From Absidia repens (lineage: Eukaryota > Mucoromycota > Mucoromycetes > Mucorales > Cunninghamellaceae), in NCBI GenBank assembly GCA_002105175.1, contig MCGE01000014.1, positions 558,001 to 622,000 on the forward strand: a DNA stretch of 64,000 nt, written 5' to 3'. Below, one piece after another: positions 33,564 to 45,394 of this stretch. The translations under genes were made by a program, and so were the position numbers. Under the pieces are notes generated by a model that was not told the origin of the DNA, ran no database searches, and was given only the letters and a program-made list of their open reading frames with translations. The stretch's first letter is position 1. Every line of letters starts with the position of its first letter.

Positions 33564-34543
33564 ATCAATATATACCAATCATTTATTATTCGTCTTCGAA
33601 CAATTCTTCTTTTTTTAGTATCCTTATTGTTATTGTTTTTATTGGGTGGCAACACTATAATAACGTTTGTTTTTCGTGTTTGTGTGCATGTTTCAAGATT
33701 TTTGAACACAAAAATGAACTTTCCTCTCTTTCCTCTCTTTCCTCTCATCTCGAGTGAGTTTGACCTGTCAAAGTGTATCAGAATTTTTGATCTCGTTGTA
33801 TAAATAGGATCGCAGATCAACAATCACCGGTCTTTCTTTTTTTTCCATTTTATCTTTACGCTTTCTCCCCTTTCTAGTCACTTGGATGATGATTATATAA
33901 TGGAGGTAAGTGATATAAACAAGTATACAGTAATTGAGTAAAAAAAAGCTTAAATTTGTATCTCTTTTTCTGTTCAAAAAGGGAATCCTTGGCTATTGTA
34001 AAGCGAGGTCATGATGCCTGTTGTATTTAGTGGCAGTTTTGCGAACAGGCTAGACGTCTAGGCAGGTGTTTCCCTTCATTTTTATTTTGTCGAGGTAAAT
34101 ATTTTACCTTTTCTGCTTTGAAAAATCATTCTCAACTCAATAGTTTTGATTTATTACAGAATCCAATTTGGAACCCGAGGGTCCCGCTCTCACCATCAAT
34201 TTACAACCTACTATGATTTATTCTTCCATCTCTTTTCCAGTTTGTCTTTTTATGTAATCTATGATACGACCTATCCCCTGTTTTGTATGTATGAAGTGTA
34301 TTATATTTTTTCTATATTCTATGTTTGCTCAATTGTTTATTACACCCTACCCCTTATATGTCAACAATAAAAAAACCTTTTGTTTCCCGAACAATATTCT
34401 ACTGCCTACTACTGCGGCTGCGGGATTTCAAAATAAAACCATCGAACTGCGCTGTTTTTTTTAAAAATAAAAAAAAGATGGTCTAAAAACCTTCTCTCTT
34501 TTTCTTCTTACCTTACATTTCACTCCACTTGACTCGGTTTACT
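33564..34543. other. Intergenic; Rqc2 promoter
   Basis: No recognisable gene. It contains T-rich stretches and, just before the next ATG, a CTTCTTACCTTACATTTCAC-type pyrimidine leader. Several short open stretches have biased Tyr/Phe/Ser composition only. Confidence 0.4.
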
Positions 34544-37500
34544 ATGAAGCAACGTTTCAACGCTCTGGATATTCGTGCTACGGTGGTCAATTTAAAAGAA
34601 AGGTATGGCTGCCTTCAGACGCGTATATCATTTCAGATCAGCAAACCAACTCATACTAACTACCCTTTTAATAGATTAACTGGACTTCGATTGCAAAACG
34701 TTTACGATGTCAATTCAAAAACTTTTTTATTCAAATTTGGAAAGGTAAATAAATCAGTATAACCAAAACGAACACGGATGGAGTACAAATGTTCATTTTT
34801 TTTTTTATTTTATGGATGAACATGTTTAGCCTGATGACAAAGAACTGGTGCTGATAGAATCTGGCACAAGAATACACACAACTCAGTTTAGTCGGGAAAA
34901 ATCAGCCATGCCTTCAATGTTTTGTGCCAAGGTAGGAACCAATATGTGTATAAATGAAATCGACTAGGAACCCATATTTAACTCGATCGTTTCCTGTAGC
35001 TTCGCAAACATATCCGTACTCGTCGTTTGACCGCTGTACGTCAAGTAGGCGTGGATCGCATCGTCGATTTTGAATTTGGTGGAGGCGAAAATAGTCTTGG
35101 TTTTCATATTATCGCGGAATTCTATGCATCGGTAAAATTTAGAGAATTGGGATATGTTGGCCGGGGTGGGACAGAAGACAGGGAAGGTGCACTTGACCAA
35201 TTAATAAAGATATTCACCGTTCTTTTTTTTTTTTTTTTTTTATTGTAGGGCAACATCATTCTCACCGATCACGAATATAGGATACTGACTTTATTACGTG
35301 TCGTTCAAAACAGTGAAACCGCAAGAATGGCACCTGGCGAAATTTACAACATTGACGCCACCCTTCATGATTTCCAGAAAGTGGATGCCGATAAATTGAA
35401 AAATGTATTACAAAAAGCCGGACCTAAGGACACCCTCAAGAAACTTTTGAATATTGGTTTTGGTAATAAAAAAAAAAAAAGGAAGGGAGGAGAGGTGCGG
35501 TTATCATAAGTGTCATGATACTGATAGAATATTACTCTATCATAGAATATGGCCCTGCAATGACGGAACATATCATTTTGGAGGCTGGTCTCAACCCAAA
35601 TACCAAGGTGGCTACTGAATTTGATTGCTCTGATGGTAAGTGTTATATATGGATAGATATATAGCCACTAGATGAAAACTAAAGAAATGGTTTTGTGTGT
35701 TACGTTTATTAGAATCGCCCGCTCTACAAGACTTACTAGCGGCCTTTAGTAAAGGTGATGAAATGGTAGCATCTACTGCTAACAAGGTCCCGAATGTAAG
35801 TAGCCACCTATAATTTGAATGCATTGACATTTATAATAACATTTTATTCTTTCACGTGTAGGGCTATATTATTTTATTGGATAATGCTGGTGGAGACAGC
35901 CAACGCACGTTCGATGGAGAAGAACAAAAAAATGTTGACATGTAGGTTATTAAATAAGCAATGCATCTGATTTTTCTCATTGACTTTTTGAATTTGTGTT
36001 TTTAGTTACGACGAATTTCATCCTTATTTATACCACCAACATGCATCGAAAAAGTATCTAGAATACCCTACCTTTGACGGTGCTGTCGATGAATTTTATT
36101 CTGCCATTGAAGCCCAAAAATTGGAAATGAAGGCTAGAAACCAGGTAAATTAAATGAGCAATAATGGGAAAGGCAGTATATGGAGTTGGTGTTTTGATAT
36201 AAAGCTTTTGATGATAGGAAAATGCCGCAGTCAAGAAACTGGATGCTGTAAGAAAAGAACAACAAGGCCGTGTCGCTGGTCTACTGGATCAACAAATGAC
36301 GAACACTCGCAAGGCTCAGTTGATTGAATACAATCTCGATCTCGTCGATGCTGCGATTTCCATCATTAAAAATGCGGTGGCAAGCCAAATGGATTGGTTA
36401 GATTTGAAGGAACTAGTGACTGAAGAAAAACGAAAAAACAATCCTATTGCTTTGATGATTGATGATCTGAAGTTGAAAACGAACCAAATCACACTCTTAC
36501 TATCGTAAGTTAGGAAAAAAGAGAAAATAAATAAAAAATGTGGCGTTTTAACATTTCTTTATAGGGAACCGAATGAAAGCACCGATGATGACAGTGACAG
36601 TGACAATGACAGTAATAGTGATGATGATAATGATAGCGACAAATCTTCTACAAACACCAATCAACAACAAGTATTCAAGGTGGATGTAGATATAGCTACT
36701 ACCGCGTTTGCCAATGCACGTAACTATTACGATATGAAGAAAAGCACTGCTGTAAAGCACGAAAAAACTATCGCGGCAACTTCCAAGGTATATAAAATAA
36801 TGGGATCAATGGGGACTCCCAGAGAAAATACTGACAAACTTCTATATCACCATAGGCATTAAAATCAGCTGAACGCAAAATCCGTCAAGACTTGAAAGAA
36901 ACCAAAATTAGCGTCAGTATCAACAAGATTCGGAAGCCATTCTGGTTTGAAAAATTCATGTGGTTTATCTCTACCGAAGGTCACTTGGTCATTGCCGGTC
37001 GTGATATGCAACAGAATGAAATTCTAGTCAAGAGGTATCTTCTGAAAGGTAATTAAGAGATAAATGATAATAGGTCGTATCTGGTCACAACTGACGTTTT
37101 TTTTTTTTATCTTTTAACTAGGTGATGTTTACGTGCACGCGGACCTTCATGGTGCAGCCTCAGTCGTGGTCAAAAACAAACCAGATTCTGTTGACAAGCC
37201 CATTCCACCAAGTACACTCTTTCAAGCTGGTATCATGTCTGTCTGTCAAAGCAAAGCATGGGATGCCAAAATTGTCACCAGTGCGTATTGGGTTCATCCA
37301 GATCAGGTAAAATATGGGGACTATGATGATGAAATTGTTCTCTTTTACATATTACTAAATTTTATTGTTTCATTAACTTGTCAGGTATCAAAATCAGCAC
37401 CAACCGGGGAATACCTGACCACTGGTAGTTTTATGATTCGTGGCAAGAAAAACTTTTTACCGCCAGTCCAGTTGGTTTACGGATTTGGCTACCTTTTCAA

Positions 37501-39158
37501 GTTGGATGAATCGTCGATTGGGAACCATGTCAGTGAAAAACGTCAAGAATTAGTCAATGATGGGGATGATGATGATACTCAATCGAATACAGTTACTTCC
37601 AACGGTGTCGAAGTTACTTTGGACAACAGCAGTGACAAACAGAAAGAGGATGTCGCTTTGAAATCTGACAGAGAACCTGTACTGGGCAAAAAAGAAAGCT
37701 CTGCGGAATCAGGTGAGAAATATACATCCACATCGTTTTGGCCGGGTTAGTGCTTACATTACTTCTTTTACATAGTAGATGATAACTCGGATGACGACAG
37801 CTCAGATGACGAAAATGCATTCCCTGACACTCAATTGACTTCCAACATTACAAAACCCCAAACTACCACCGATTCTGTAGACCAACAAACCGGTAAAGAA
37901 TGGAACAAGTATGATCTTGAAGATTACGGTGAAGACGCAAATACACTGCCTGATTTTGCTGAAAAGCAAGCTACTGGAAAACCTCGGGTAAGAAAAAACA
38001 AAACAAACAATACTAATACAAAAAGAGTTCCAATCCTAAACTGCATTTTTTTTCTCTAGATCAAGAAAACAATGATATCAGCAAAAGAACGACGGGACAT
38101 GAAAAAAGGCAACAAAGCTACGCCTGGTAGTGGAAACAGTACACCTCCTTTGACGAACTCCACAGCAACACCCCAACAGAAACCCGCTAAGAAACCTGCC
38201 AACACCAAGCTTAATGAACCAAAACAACAACAGCCAACATCTACCCGAGGACGCAAAGGCAAATCAAAAAAGATCAAGGAAAAATATGGAGATCAGGATG
38301 AAGAAGAACGGCAATTACGAATGGAAATTCTGGGCGTAAGTTGATGAATCAATATAATATTACCTGTGTATCCAAATTATAGTCCTATTAATTTATTTTA
38401 TGATCAATCGTTAGTCTAACAAAGGACCGCAACCAAAGGGCAAAAAGGCGAAAAAACAAGCACAAGAAAAAGCGGAAAAACTGGCTTTGGAAAAGGAACG
38501 GGAAGAACGACGAAAGCAAAAAGAAGCTGAAAGTGATGCCATACCTATTGGTGATAAAAACCTTAACGAAAGCGTACTTGGGGTAAGAAATAACAAAAAA
38601 CAAATGGTGATTGAATTGGAATATTCCATTTTGATTGATTCATTTGACGTTTTATTTGCCATGTGTAGGTGGATGACAAGACCAAAATCAATGAAACTGA
38701 AGATATACGTCAATTGCTGAAGGAAGAAAACATCACCATGCTTGACGGTGAAGAACTGGCTAGTCTTACATCTTTGGATTCTCTTACTGCAACTCCATTA
38801 CCTGATGATATTCTCCATTTTGCTATTCCTGTATGTGCTCCTTACCCTGCCCTCCAAAAGTACAAGTACAAGGTCAAATTAACTCCAGGAACTCTGAAAC
38901 GTGGCAAAGGTAATATGAACTTGATACGTAGTTATGTATTTTGTATTGGTATTCAACCAAATTTATTTATTTTATATCAAATCAGCCATCAAACAAGCAC
39001 AGTCGGTCTTTTTGAATCATCAAGAAACCACGGCACGTGAAAAAGAACTGATCAAAGGTGTACCGGACATGGAAGCAATCAATACTATGATGAGCAAGGT
39101 CAAGGTCTCTGCCCCTAACTTGGAAGCAAGCAAAAAGAAGAAAGGTGGTCGTCGATGA
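34544..39158 (+). CDS. RQC2: Ribosome quality control factor Rqc2/NEMF (NFACT family)
   Basis: Nineteen exons: 34544-34602, 34675-34744, 34830-34931, 35000-35131, 35249-35462, 35546-35635, 35713-35795, 35862-35941, 36006-36144, 36218-36504, 36565-36787, 36856-37048, 37122-37306, 37385-37712, 37776-37987, 38060-38335, 38415-38582, 38669-38909, 38986-39158. They give 1084 residues, close to yeast and human homologues. NFACT-N opens with [12 protein letters not shown]; Asp9 and the Asp96-Arg97 pair match residues needed for CAT-tailing in yeast. A coiled-coil stretch (about 330-430) and an acidic Asp/Ser run follow. NFACT-R (about 525-640) has [19 protein letters not shown] and [17 protein letters not shown]. 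The NFACT-C end has [15 protein letters not shown]. On stalled 60S-peptidyl-tRNA complexes the family recruits the Ltn1/Listerin ligase and adds C-terminal Ala/Thr tails. Confidence 0.95.
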
Positions 39159-39254
39159 TTTTAGAATAGATTGATTAGTTTGGAACATATGCATCACATT
39201 TGCTCCATCTTCCCTATTTATCGTCATAATTTTATTTACAATTATATTTATCTC

Positions 39255-39260
39255 AATAAA
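39255..39260 (+). terminator. Poly(A) signal of Rqc2
   Basis: AATAAA about 97 bp after the stop. Confidence 0.5.
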
Positions 39261-39317
39261 ACTAGATTTTACATGCAAAAATTTACAAAGGTGTTTTTGA
39301 ATTCACTTATGAAGCAT

Positions 39318-39319
<2 letters not shown>

Positions 39320-39356
<37 letters not shown>
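39320..39356. repeat. (AT)n microsatellite
   Basis: About 18 copies of AT just 3' of the Rqc2 gene. It can fold on itself but no function is implied. Confidence 0.9.
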
Positions 39357-39360
<4 letters not shown>

Positions 39361-39864
39361 ATTTTTTCATACAGTAGCCACAATGTCACATTCCGGGCGA
39401 GTGGCCTTCGAGGTGCAGACGGCGAAATGTGATATCTTTTACTGAAGCACAGTTGTTATATTTTTGAATAAAGGAAAAGTATTGTGAAAATTCATTGTCT
39501 TATTTATACCAATGTGTTGTTATGTGCGTATGTCAAAATAAGGGATGACGGGTGCGGTAAGGGAACTTGCGTAGAGAGTGACGCGGGATCTGAATTACGA
39601 CTTGTGGAATGATTGCATGAAATAAGAAAATGATAATACGCGTGTAGTTTAACGTTTAAAAAAACATGGAAGTATAGATGATAGCTGGACGGGTGTATAG
39701 TTGGATGTATATCCAGATATATGTATTGGTATACAGCAATAGCACTTGCCAACACTAATCTAAAGGGAATAATGGTAGTAAAAAAATGATCTATCGCACA
39801 AGAAATGAAGAGACTAAACGGAATTTTTCAGTTTAGCATGCAAAAGAGATATATTTTATTGACC

Positions 39865-40095
39865 AGTATTAAAGACTAACTGTCATCAGATTTTTAAATA
39901 ACTAATCTAATGGCGGTACCAAATAACAAATCCAAAATGAGAGAGCTTCCCCATGATGCTTGTTTGCATTTTTCAAATGCGTCTGATTCAATTCTAATAC
40001 TATCGCAAGACTACCATCCTTTCATTGAAGCTTAATGAAGGAAAAAAAAAAAAAAAAGCGAATAACAGAACCACGTGGGCGGAGTGTGAATGAGG
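39865..40095 (-). repeat. Dispersed repeat family A, reverse copy A7
   Basis: The reverse complement gives CACACTCCGCCCACGTGGTT at its 5' end, then a T-rich run, then GCATCATGGGGAAGCTCTCT, CATTTTGGATTTG, a CCATTAGATTAG block and CAATAAAATATATCTC. It represents a diverged subtype (with A8 and A9) in which part of the core is replaced. An S element lies directly upstream in its own orientation. Confidence 0.7.
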
Positions 40096-40125
40096 GCGTT
40101 ATCTTTTTTTTTTTTTTTTTTGCAT

Positions 40126-40320
40126 ACACCCATGTGACGGCGCACTGAAGGACGATGATCGACCCCCAAGGAGCTGTTCGCCAAGTGAGAAATGTTGTAG
40201 TCTCCTAATCACACTCTATCAAACCCACGCTTTTTTTTTAACCTCCCCCCCCCCTGGATGTGCAGGAAATCGATGGATTTACAAAAGCTCCAGCGGAGCA
40301 CCGGATTTATATTGATGAAA
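40126..40320 (+). repeat. S element, copy S1
   Basis: GC-richer block with GACGGCGCACTGAAGGACGA, then a GGGGC-like middle, GTGAGAAATG, and CTATCAAACCCACGC. It matches S4/S5 in the same order and includes their 3' flank AAAAGCTCCAGCGGAG at about 40282. T-runs flank it on both sides. It lies head-to-head next to repeat copy A7. Confidence 0.65.
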
Positions 40321-41028
40321 AAAAAAGTTACCCCACTAACCAATACATTGACTATACTACTAGTATTTTAAATCATCCGTGATATGATGTACTAATATAA
40401 CCAGCACCTTGAATCAAAGCCCTTTTATTCATTCAGTGGTACCTTCTTCAATTAAGAACCGAGATATCGTCTAAAAGAAGGGCGATGTCCAACATAAAAA
40501 ATAAGAAATGATAAACAATCGGTAATTGATGTATGACATAAAACCAAATAAGTATAATATTACTGATAGGACTGATGATGACGGTGAAAAAGGAAGGTGT
40601 CAAGATAATATGGAATTATTCAATTTTTTTTTTTTTTTTTTTTTTTTTGTGATTGTTGTTGCTGCTGCTGCTCACATACACTGCAAAAGTCAACAGTTAT
40701 CAAGACATGATGGGGTGTAAAGGGAATCTAAACTTTATTGCATACTAAACTTGTGAAAGGTAAGCTAATGGTAAAAAAAGAAAAAACGACATGGTTTATT
40801 CAATGAAAGACACAAACAATGACAACGGTTTCATAATACTAAACATACATATACACATACACTTCTTATTCCCATCTTGTCCGTATATACCTATCATCAA
40901 TGTATAGTCTCTTGGTCACATATGTGTCCACATCTGCAAAAATACAATATTTTATTACGAAATAGGGTAAAAGTAAAACTAATACAACTAAATAAACTAC
41001 ATAGAACTAAACTACGAAACTAAAGATT
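40321..41028. other. Intergenic; no gene seen
   Basis: AT-rich, with a T-run of about 26 near 40623 and a minus-strand AATAAA-like signal cluster (TTTATT around 40795 and 40950-40956) that probably ends the MsrB transcript. Confidence 0.4.
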
Positions 41029-41601
41029 CTATTGTTGATCCTTGAATTTGAGCGAGATACTGTTGACGCAATGACGTTCATCGGTTGGCGTTTGAAACCC
41101 TTCACCTTCAAAGACATGACCCAAGTGAGAGTCACATTTGGCGCACACGATTTCGATCCGCTTCATTCCAAGAGAGGAATCTTCATGGCGGACTACTGCT
41201 CCAGGAATAGCATCGAAGAAGGCCGGCCAGCCACAACCACTGTTGAATTTGGTACTAGAAGTATAAAGAGGGGCATCACATGCTGCACAATTATACACAC
41301 CTACGTACATCCAATGTATATGTTCAGTCAGTTCTGTCTTTGTTTCTCCAAATACGTTCTTTTATTTTCACCTACCTTCTTTGGTGTGTTTATCATATTC
41401 CCCGGATCCTGGTGCTTCTGTACCCTTTTGTCGCAATACTCTGAATTGTTGTGGGGTCAAGACAGCTTGCCATTCGCTTTCGGTTTTCATTGTTGAGAGA
41501 GTTCTTGTCAAAGTGATGTACGGTCGACGATAAATAGAATAAAGGAGACGAGATGTAGGTTTACGCAAGAGAAGAAAAGTATTGCCTAAACGACTTGCCA
41601 T
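41029..41601 (-). CDS. msrB: Peptide-methionine (R)-S-oxide reductase (MsrB)
   Basis: Two exons (41601-41376, 41300-41029) give 165 residues. The zinc site is complete: CAAC at 80-83 and CAKC at 128-131. SGCGWPAF supplies the likely resolving Cys98, and [10 protein letters not shown] holds the catalytic Cys153 (family RxCxNS). The enzyme reduces the R epimer of methionine sulfoxide using thioredoxin. The first 38 residues are Arg/Leu/Ser/Thr-rich and lack acids, a good mitochondrial presequence. An internal ATG at residue 38 (MKTESEWQ) could start a cytosolic form. The gene ends 158 bp from the next minus-strand gene's stop side and may share regulation. Confidence 0.95.
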
Positions 41602-41758
41602 AAAATAGTAATAAAAAAAAAAAAAAAAAAAGAGCAGAAGTAATCAAAGCAAAATGGAACAAACAAATGGGTTTTATTTTCAAATTGAAGAGCCGCTATG
41701 ATTGGGCTGCTTCCTACATGCTACAAACTACCCCACACATAATTCGATGACTATAAAT

Positions 41759-42592
41759 CTAGTCTGTATTCTTTCGTATAACCATATCAGAAGTATCGCA
41801 ATGCGTACCAGCAACCAATGCACGAGGGCTAGCACGTTCGAATGATCTATTGTGATGATAGGAACAAAAAAAAAAAAAAAAAAAAAAAAGGTGTCAGTCG
41901 AGCATACAAATGGGATAGCGATCAAGTCATGGTCTGTGTCCTTACTCTGGGTACCGCATACGATAAATAGGTGGTCGTTGGGCGTCTTGATAAACCAATC
42001 TAATAAATTTAGAAAGATACAACTTCTGTCAGTCATAATATCCTTGTTTCAGAAGATACTGCAAAGTAAACAAAAAAAAAAAAGGGCTTTACCTGTATTC
42101 GGCAATTTTGTTTGCGTTTTCCAAGTTAGCTTGAGCAATTTGATCGTTTTCATGGCTTTTATTCATATGAAATTCAATCCAACGAGTGAAAGGATGTTTT
42201 TCCTGTGAAGTGATATTATTTCAGTAAGGCAAATCCGTCATATATATGTTCAAATAAACTTACTTCGCCTTGATCCGTCATACGTTGGTCAACACGGTAC
42301 CAGACAACACCAGCAATAGCCAATAAAATAGTATTTCTCCAAACATTGTTTCCAAAAGCTGCATAGTAAAATAAAACAGGAAGGTAAGAGTTAGTATTCA
42401 ACATCTTTGAGAATCGTGAGATGGCGAGAGGGTAGGTGGGGAGGGATTCTTGCTTTATTGTTGTTCCATACTTTCTTCCTTGGTGACCTCAGCAGACGAT
42501 TCTGTGGAGGCCCAACGTCTAGTATTGGTGAGGTGGCGATAAGAACCAGTCAACTTTGGTGTTTGTAAACGAAGCAATGGTCTAAAAGACAT
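41759..42592 (-). CDS. Fungal complex I accessory subunit, 17.8 kDa type
   Basis: Five exons (42592-42472, 42358-42264, 42202-42093, 41999-41946, 41846-41759) give 155 residues. The basic, Ser/Thr-rich N-terminus (SFRPLLRLQTPKLTG, then NTRRWAS) is a mitochondrial presequence. One membrane helix follows (NTILLAIAGVVWYRV). The tail RYPESFERASPRALVAGTHC resembles the family pattern of a Phe, then GSPR..PAG, near the end of the Neurospora 17.8 kDa subunit. It would be an accessory, non-catalytic subunit of NADH:ubiquinone oxidoreductase. Alternative: another single-pass inner-membrane protein. The first donor falls inside what otherwise reads as a short frame ending four codons later. Confidence 0.75.
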
Positions 42593-42774
42593 GGTGAATT
42601 GTTTGAGTGAATGAAGAGAAGAAAAGCAAAAAATAATAAATAATCGCGGCGTCATTTTTTGTGCAAAAATGAATCTCCGATGATGTCAATTCCAAAAAAA
42701 AATTGAGGATCTTTTTTTGTTTTTGTCACCAGCGTCTCTTCTTCACTGTTCACTTGTATTGACCACACTATGTC
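42593..42774. promoter_or_regulatory. Compact divergent promoter (182 bp)
   Basis: Only 182 bp separate the start codons of the complex I subunit (-) and the unrecognised gene (+), so both promoters and leaders overlap here. An A-run and a T-run are the main features; no TATA box is obvious. Confidence 0.6.
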
Positions 42775-43081
42775 ATGGATTGGGACCGCATAGAAGATCT
42801 GGTATCTCAACATACCCAAAGATTGGTTTTTGTAGATTGCATTTCCTTTTTGCTTGACTTTTTTGAAACACTCTTCACGGTAAACAATACGCTTTGAAAT
42901 GTAGTGACAGAAAGGTTAATTAATGTTTTTGATTATAGGCTTTGAAAGACTGCGCTACTGTAGATCAGTGCTCCTCTTTATACCCACGTGCAGGTCCACT
43001 TTTGACGACTTTAGCGGTATGATGCTGATCCTTTTATTTCAAACGCGCCCTTCACAATTCACGACTTTATTAACGACTGCG

Positions 43082-43118
<37 letters not shown>

Positions 43119-45056
43119 CACATCCTTATGTAGGCTGTAACGAAAAACTCGTATCTTTGGTTATAGAATGTATTATGGAATATACTAAATATAGCTTCGG
43201 CCCGATAGATTTATCCTCAGATCTCCCCAAGTAAGTTACTGATACTCGTAAAACACAGGCGACAGGGTACTAACTCTTTGCATGGTTTTATTTCTAATTT
43301 TCTATTAGATCATCCGCTTGGTGTCTCGATCGACTACGACGAATCAGCTATTACTCTACTTCATCTAACGTGCTTTTATTATCCCGGGACCTGGAACGAA
43401 AAGTTGACAAGCTGGTATCAAACATCCGACAACAATCGACGAATGGACACCTCACCGTAAGATCATACGTTACGGAGTAGTCTAGATTTGAAAACGTCAA
43501 TCCTAACTATATTTCAAACCGCGGGGGAGGGGGTTAATAGATCACCAAAATGGAACAACTATCTGACTTGTCTTTGCAACTACTAAAGGATGATACAACG
43601 CTGAAAGTGGTCGAAGGCATAATCGATGCAGCATTGACAATGGAACAACAACTACGGAACGAAAGGATGAAACATGACATTGCACGATGGAATGACAACG
43701 ACACTTCTGGTACGTCTATTTTATCGGATCGATTTATACAATATGTGTTGGAGGACATGGACAATGGGAACGGATTGTATCAACAGCAGTGGCCTATCAC
43801 ACTCAAAACAAAAGCCTGGCAGGCGATTCCTGATCTTTTTGAGTGCGAGTGGTTGGACTGGATGGAGAAGCAATTGAATTCAAGTAGTGGCAACATAGCA
43901 ACAGATCGACAACCATCTTCGTCCTCGGTGATAACTATAATACAACACCCGTTACCGCAGGGTCTCAAAAAGCGTCCTCATCTGATGTACCTGTCATTTA
44001 CCCTCATGACCAAGTGGATCTTCGAGGCGGATTTGGCGGATTGGCGAATTCTGGGGTTATGGATCAAAATGGTGAACTGGCATTTGTTGCAGCAAAAATC
44101 GATCAAAAGTACATATGAGAAGTTTCAATTACTGGGTTTTCCTGGAAATTTGGCGCACCTGTTGGATATGATGATGGACACTTCTCCTTCCTGTCATGTT
44201 GATCAGCTTTATGCGGAAATCACCTCCTTTATTTATGGCGGCTCCCCTCTGACTTTGACTCGTCGTCGAAATCAAGCGTGGCTCCTGTGCCTGATGCGCC
44301 CCATGTATAACTTCCAGTGCGTTAGGTTTTGGATCGGTTGGTGTACTGGAGATAGCGACACATGGTCTGATATGGTAAGCACAAAATGAAATGGAAAAGA
44401 CAGTATTATTTTTTTGCATCTAATCAAATCCTTTTTTTCATGTATATGATAGATGGATCAAACAACGATGTATATTGCATGGTTGGTGTGCCCGTCCCTT
44501 GACGAGAGAATGAATTCATATTATTACGGATTGAAGACATGGATAAAGTCTTTAAAAGGTAGTTAAAAAAAAAAACGTACAATCCAAGTATACCTGCTCA
44601 TATTTGAAATTTTAATAGGCTTTGATAGTCATGATCCCTTGGCTTGTAGCATTTTCAGCAAATTTCTTGATGATTGGTACATTTCATTGAATGGCGAGGT
44701 ACAACTTGGTGTGGATATATTGGGAACAATGATACATCAATTCCAAAGCTGGACAACTGACCAGTACATATCGATAGTAAGTACCAATCAATTAAAATCG
44801 TTAAAAGGGAGATACTCACCCGTTTTCGTTACCATAGATCAACCGATTCCTCGATGGAGCAAATGCGTATGGTCCAGTAACAAAAATCAGGTATGATGAC
44901 AGATAAACAAATTATTTATCAGACTTTAATTTGAACTAATGTTTATTGTGATTTTGATTTAGTGTGACAATACCGCTCCTTGAACGACTGGCCACCTTTG
45001 ATGATCCTCAGATGGACCTATTGATATCCCATATACGTAGTTTTTACCCTAATTAA
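42775..45056 (+). CDS. Unrecognised, predicted alpha-helical protein of 562 residues
   Basis: Nine exons (42775-42879, 42939-43016, 43118-43230, 43309-43456, 43541-44374, 44453-44558, 44619-44776, 44838-44890, 44963-45056) join in one frame. The start MDWDRIEDLVSQHTQRLVF follows an out-of-frame upstream ATG that stops after seven codons. The chain is rich in Leu, Ile, Trp and amphipathic stretches such as ISFLLDFFETLFTALKDC and HLMYLSFTLMTKWIFE, resembling HEAT-like solenoids. It has no transmembrane helix of clear type, no nucleotide-binding motif and no zinc motif. Exon 3 is preceded by a T-run of about 31 acting as polypyrimidine tract. I cannot name the family; a scaffold protein such as a Fanconi- or Integrator-like subunit is possible but only speculation. 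Confidence 0.8.
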
Positions 45057-45072
45057 TTTGTCCCTTTGTTTT

Positions 45073-45078
45073 AATAAA
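45073..45078 (+). terminator. Poly(A) signal of the unrecognised helical protein gene
   Basis: AATAAA just 17 bp after the stop codon, unusually close. Confidence 0.45.
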
Positions 45079-45137
45079 AAACGCGACTCTCGTCGTACGA
45101 CCTCCGGTCGACTCCTCATCAACTATTGTTCTGAAAA

Positions 45138-45277
45138 GTGTGGGTTTTGAAGGAATGGGGTTAAGGTGTGGGTTTTGAAGGAACGGGGTTAAGGTGTGGA
45201 TTGTGAAGGAACGGGGTTAAGGTGTGGATTGTGAAGGAATGGTATTAAAATGTGGATTTACCTATGATGGGATTGAA
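45138..45277. repeat. 28-bp minisatellite
   Basis: Units begin at 45138, 45166, 45194 and 45222, and a diverged fifth at 45250, exactly 28 bp apart. The unit runs GTGTGGGTTTTGAAGGAACG then GGGTTAAG, with AATGG/AACGG and TTTTG/TTGTG variants between units. The fifth unit merges into the S2 element, whose terminal block is the same sequence. Confidence 0.9.
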
Positions 45278-45352
45278 AACTCCGCCATGTCGAACTATGG
45301 CGGGCAGCCCCTTCAGGCCCTACCGTCGTGCTCAGCGCTCGTCGATTCGATA
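45250..45352 (-). repeat. S element, copy S2
   Basis: The reverse complement reads CGACGAGCGCTGAGCACGAC, then GGTAGGGCCTGAAGGGGCTG, a GTTCGACATGGCGGAG-like block and TTTTCAATCC. This matches S4 and S5. A TG microsatellite (45359-45373) separates it from repeat copy A8, which follows in the opposite sense. Confidence 0.75.
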
Positions 45353-45394
45353 TTCATTTGTGTGTGTGTGTGTGCTGAAAAAAGAATATAGTCC

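Noticed and set aside
39380..39440. tRNA-like stretch with GGGCGAGTGGCCTTCGAGG
   Set aside because: Faint similarity to a tRNA-Ser A box, but no acceptor stem, anticodon arm or B box could be folded by eye.
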